This document shows positions 5,927-6,454 of a stretch of DNA of 6,454 nt, in pieces. The DNA comes from JBEEMU01 sp043778315 (GTDB lineage Bacteria > Bacteroidota > Bacteroidia > Chitinophagales > Saprospiraceae), in contig JAYWGJ010000209.1 of NCBI GenBank assembly GCA_043778315.1, forward strand, positions 1 through 6,454, given 5' to 3'. The notes below the pieces were generated by a model, which was given only the letters and a program-made list of their open reading frames with translations, was not told where the DNA came from and ran no database searches. Every line of letters begins with the position of its first letter. Within the stretch, counting starts at the first letter, position 1. Made by a program: the position numbers and the translations under genes.

Positions 5927-6017
5927 TTGCAGTGTTTGTTAAAATATCACTAACGCGGCGGCGGCTTGGCGCAGTGCCGAAAATTGTTTGTGAACGGAGT
6001 GAATGAAATAGTTTTTG

Positions 6018-6059
6018 ATATAGTTTGAACAGCGAAGAAGTATCTAAAAATATTTTCAT
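6018..6059 (-). pseudogene. VapC-type PIN toxin gene reduced to its first 14 codons
   Basis: Directly overlapping the stop of the antitoxin gene (ATGA, 6056-6059) is a start followed by MKIFLDTSSLFKLY, the typical N-terminus of a PIN ribonuclease with its first catalytic aspartate (D6). After this the frame stays open to 5796 but encodes a basic sequence, QKLFHSLRSQTIFGTAPSRR and on, with no PIN features (no further acidic active-site residues in the right context). It runs across the upstream region and into the 5' part of the SH3-protein gene in another frame. The toxin was therefore truncated near 6015-6018. A direct repeat ATAGTTT occurs at 6009-6015 and 6020-6026, at the apparent junction. 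Confidence 0.68.
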
Positions 6060-6286
6060 AGTTCAAGTCTTCTTTCTTCAATAACTGCGTCACTAAACGA
6101 ACCCTTGAAATTTTCCAAATTCTTTTGGCTTTTAGCAAAAGAAAAATCTGACAACAAAAGCCCTTTTTCAGAAGGTGTTTCTACATCTTCCAAAAATGTG
6201 ACAATAACTCTTACTGGATTATCCGACGAATAATCCCTATCAAGTTTTACATAACCATTCTGGTAAGTACCAACTACTGCAATCAT
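6056..6286 (-). CDS. VapB-like antitoxin of a former VapBC pair
   Basis: The 76-residue protein begins MIAVVGTYQNGYVKLDRDY, followed by VRVIVTFLED, LLLSDFSFAKSQ and ends FKGSFSDAVIEERRLEL. The N-terminal part (about 1-33) looks like a small beta-rich DNA-binding/dimerisation domain of the kind seen in antitoxins of PIN toxins. The C-terminal half is charged and probably binds the toxin, with the EERR tail typical of the family. It is a full-length, undamaged frame. The 4-base ATGA overlap with a PIN start shows the original antitoxin-toxin operon, but the toxin is cut off after 14 codons, so this antitoxin has no partner in the window. Such antitoxins usually repress their own promoter; palindromes upstream at 6396-6437 are candidate operators. 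Confidence 0.75.
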   Translation of the reverse strand: MIAVVGTYQNGYVKLDRDYSSDNPVRVIVTFLEDVETPSEKGLLLSDFSFAKSQKNLENFKGSFSDAVIEERRLEL

Positions 6287-6389
6287 ATAATTTGTTTTTA
6301 TTTCAGCTACTTAGGAACGCGTCCAAAATAAGGTACTGTATTCTCACTTGCCTTTCACGCCAAAATTGCGTTAGATTATCGTTACAATG

Positions 6390-6397
6390 CAAAGGCA
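6390..6397 (-). promoter_or_regulatory. Candidate -7 element upstream of the VapB-like gene
   Basis: On the - strand this reads TGCCTTTG followed by CA, one base away from the Bacteroidota -7 pattern TAnnTTTG. It would give a leader of roughly 95-100 bases before the ATG at 6286. A CACAC-GAA-GTGTG palindrome overlaps it on the upstream side. No good -33 element is seen. Confidence 0.3.
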
Positions 6398-6437
6398 CAC
6401 TTCGTGTGTTTCACGACATATACGCGACTTTGGTCGC
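6396..6437. repeat. Two adjacent short palindromes upstream of the antitoxin gene
   Basis: CACAC-TTC-GTGTG (6396-6408) and GCGAC-TTTG-GTCGC (6424-6437) are perfect inverted repeats about 15 bases apart. The second can be extended by ATA/TAT across one C-C mismatch (6420-6441). They may be operator sites for antitoxin autoregulation, RNA hairpins, or part of a dispersed repeat; the sequence alone does not decide. Confidence 0.4.
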
Positions 6438-6454
6438 CTATACTTGCTCATGCC

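Noticed and set aside
5682..6006. Two + strand frames (86 and 73 codons) across the SH3 gene
   Set aside because: Both are antisense to the signal peptide and SH3 domain read on the - strand.
5796..6059. - strand frame of 87 codons starting with the PIN toxin start
   Set aside because: Only the first 14 codons are toxin; the rest is upstream DNA and the SH3 gene read in a wrong frame, so it is called as a truncated pseudogene.
6371..6451. - strand mini-frame of 26 codons starting MSKYRRPKSR
   Set aside because: It covers the palindromes and candidate promoter, has no RBS or similarity I recognise, and is short enough to be chance.
1..6454. CRISPR array, tRNA or rRNA genes, transposase or integrase
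   Set aside because: I saw no regular spaced repeats, no cloverleaf, no rRNA-like sequence and no transposase or recombinase motif.

Overview
The window looks like chromosomal DNA of a Bacteroidota species. The signs are a TACTTTTG promoter element (the Bacteroidota -7 pattern TAnnTTTG), A-rich leaders with little Shine-Dalgarno signal, a short (385-residue) homogentisate dioxygenase, and toxin-antitoxin and SH3 proteins of types common in that phylum. I cannot name the genus.

Layout. Bases 1-3427 read as ordinary, stably kept chromosome on the + strand: the 3' end of an OprB-type outer-membrane porin gene (1-639), a membrane protein with a coiled coil and a C-terminal zinc ribbon of unknown function (805-1890), a gene-free stretch that looks like a dispersed repeat with a hairpin (about 1930-2160), and a homogentisate 1,2-dioxygenase gene (2270-3427) with its own promoter and a clear intrinsic terminator.

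From about 3480 the DNA becomes visibly more AT-rich and changes character. A compact + strand operon holds a MNT-type nucleotidyltransferase, a HEPN protein (4-base ATGA overlap), a PD-(D/E)XK-like nuclease and the first two dozen codons of an AAA ATPase cut off before its Walker A motif. It resembles a toxin-antitoxin or defence module that has lost its last gene.

From about 4979 to 6286 everything real is on the - strand and most of it is debris: a small intact antitoxin-like gene (48 residues), a C-terminal scrap of a probable PIN toxin overlapping its start, the first 23 codons of a PDDEXK_4-type nuclease ended by an amber codon, an SH3-domain membrane protein whose C-terminal half sits beyond an in-frame stop and a one-base frameshift, a VapC-type PIN toxin reduced to its first 14 codons, and an intact VapB-like antitoxin (76 residues) in front of it.

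The pattern is consistent: antitoxin-like genes remain open while their nuclease or toxin partners are truncated. The 3' half therefore reads as a decaying defence/toxin-antitoxin island next to a metabolic gene. The most useful contributions here are the broken genes hidden at 4979-5244 and 5277-5596, which have no conventional long ORF.
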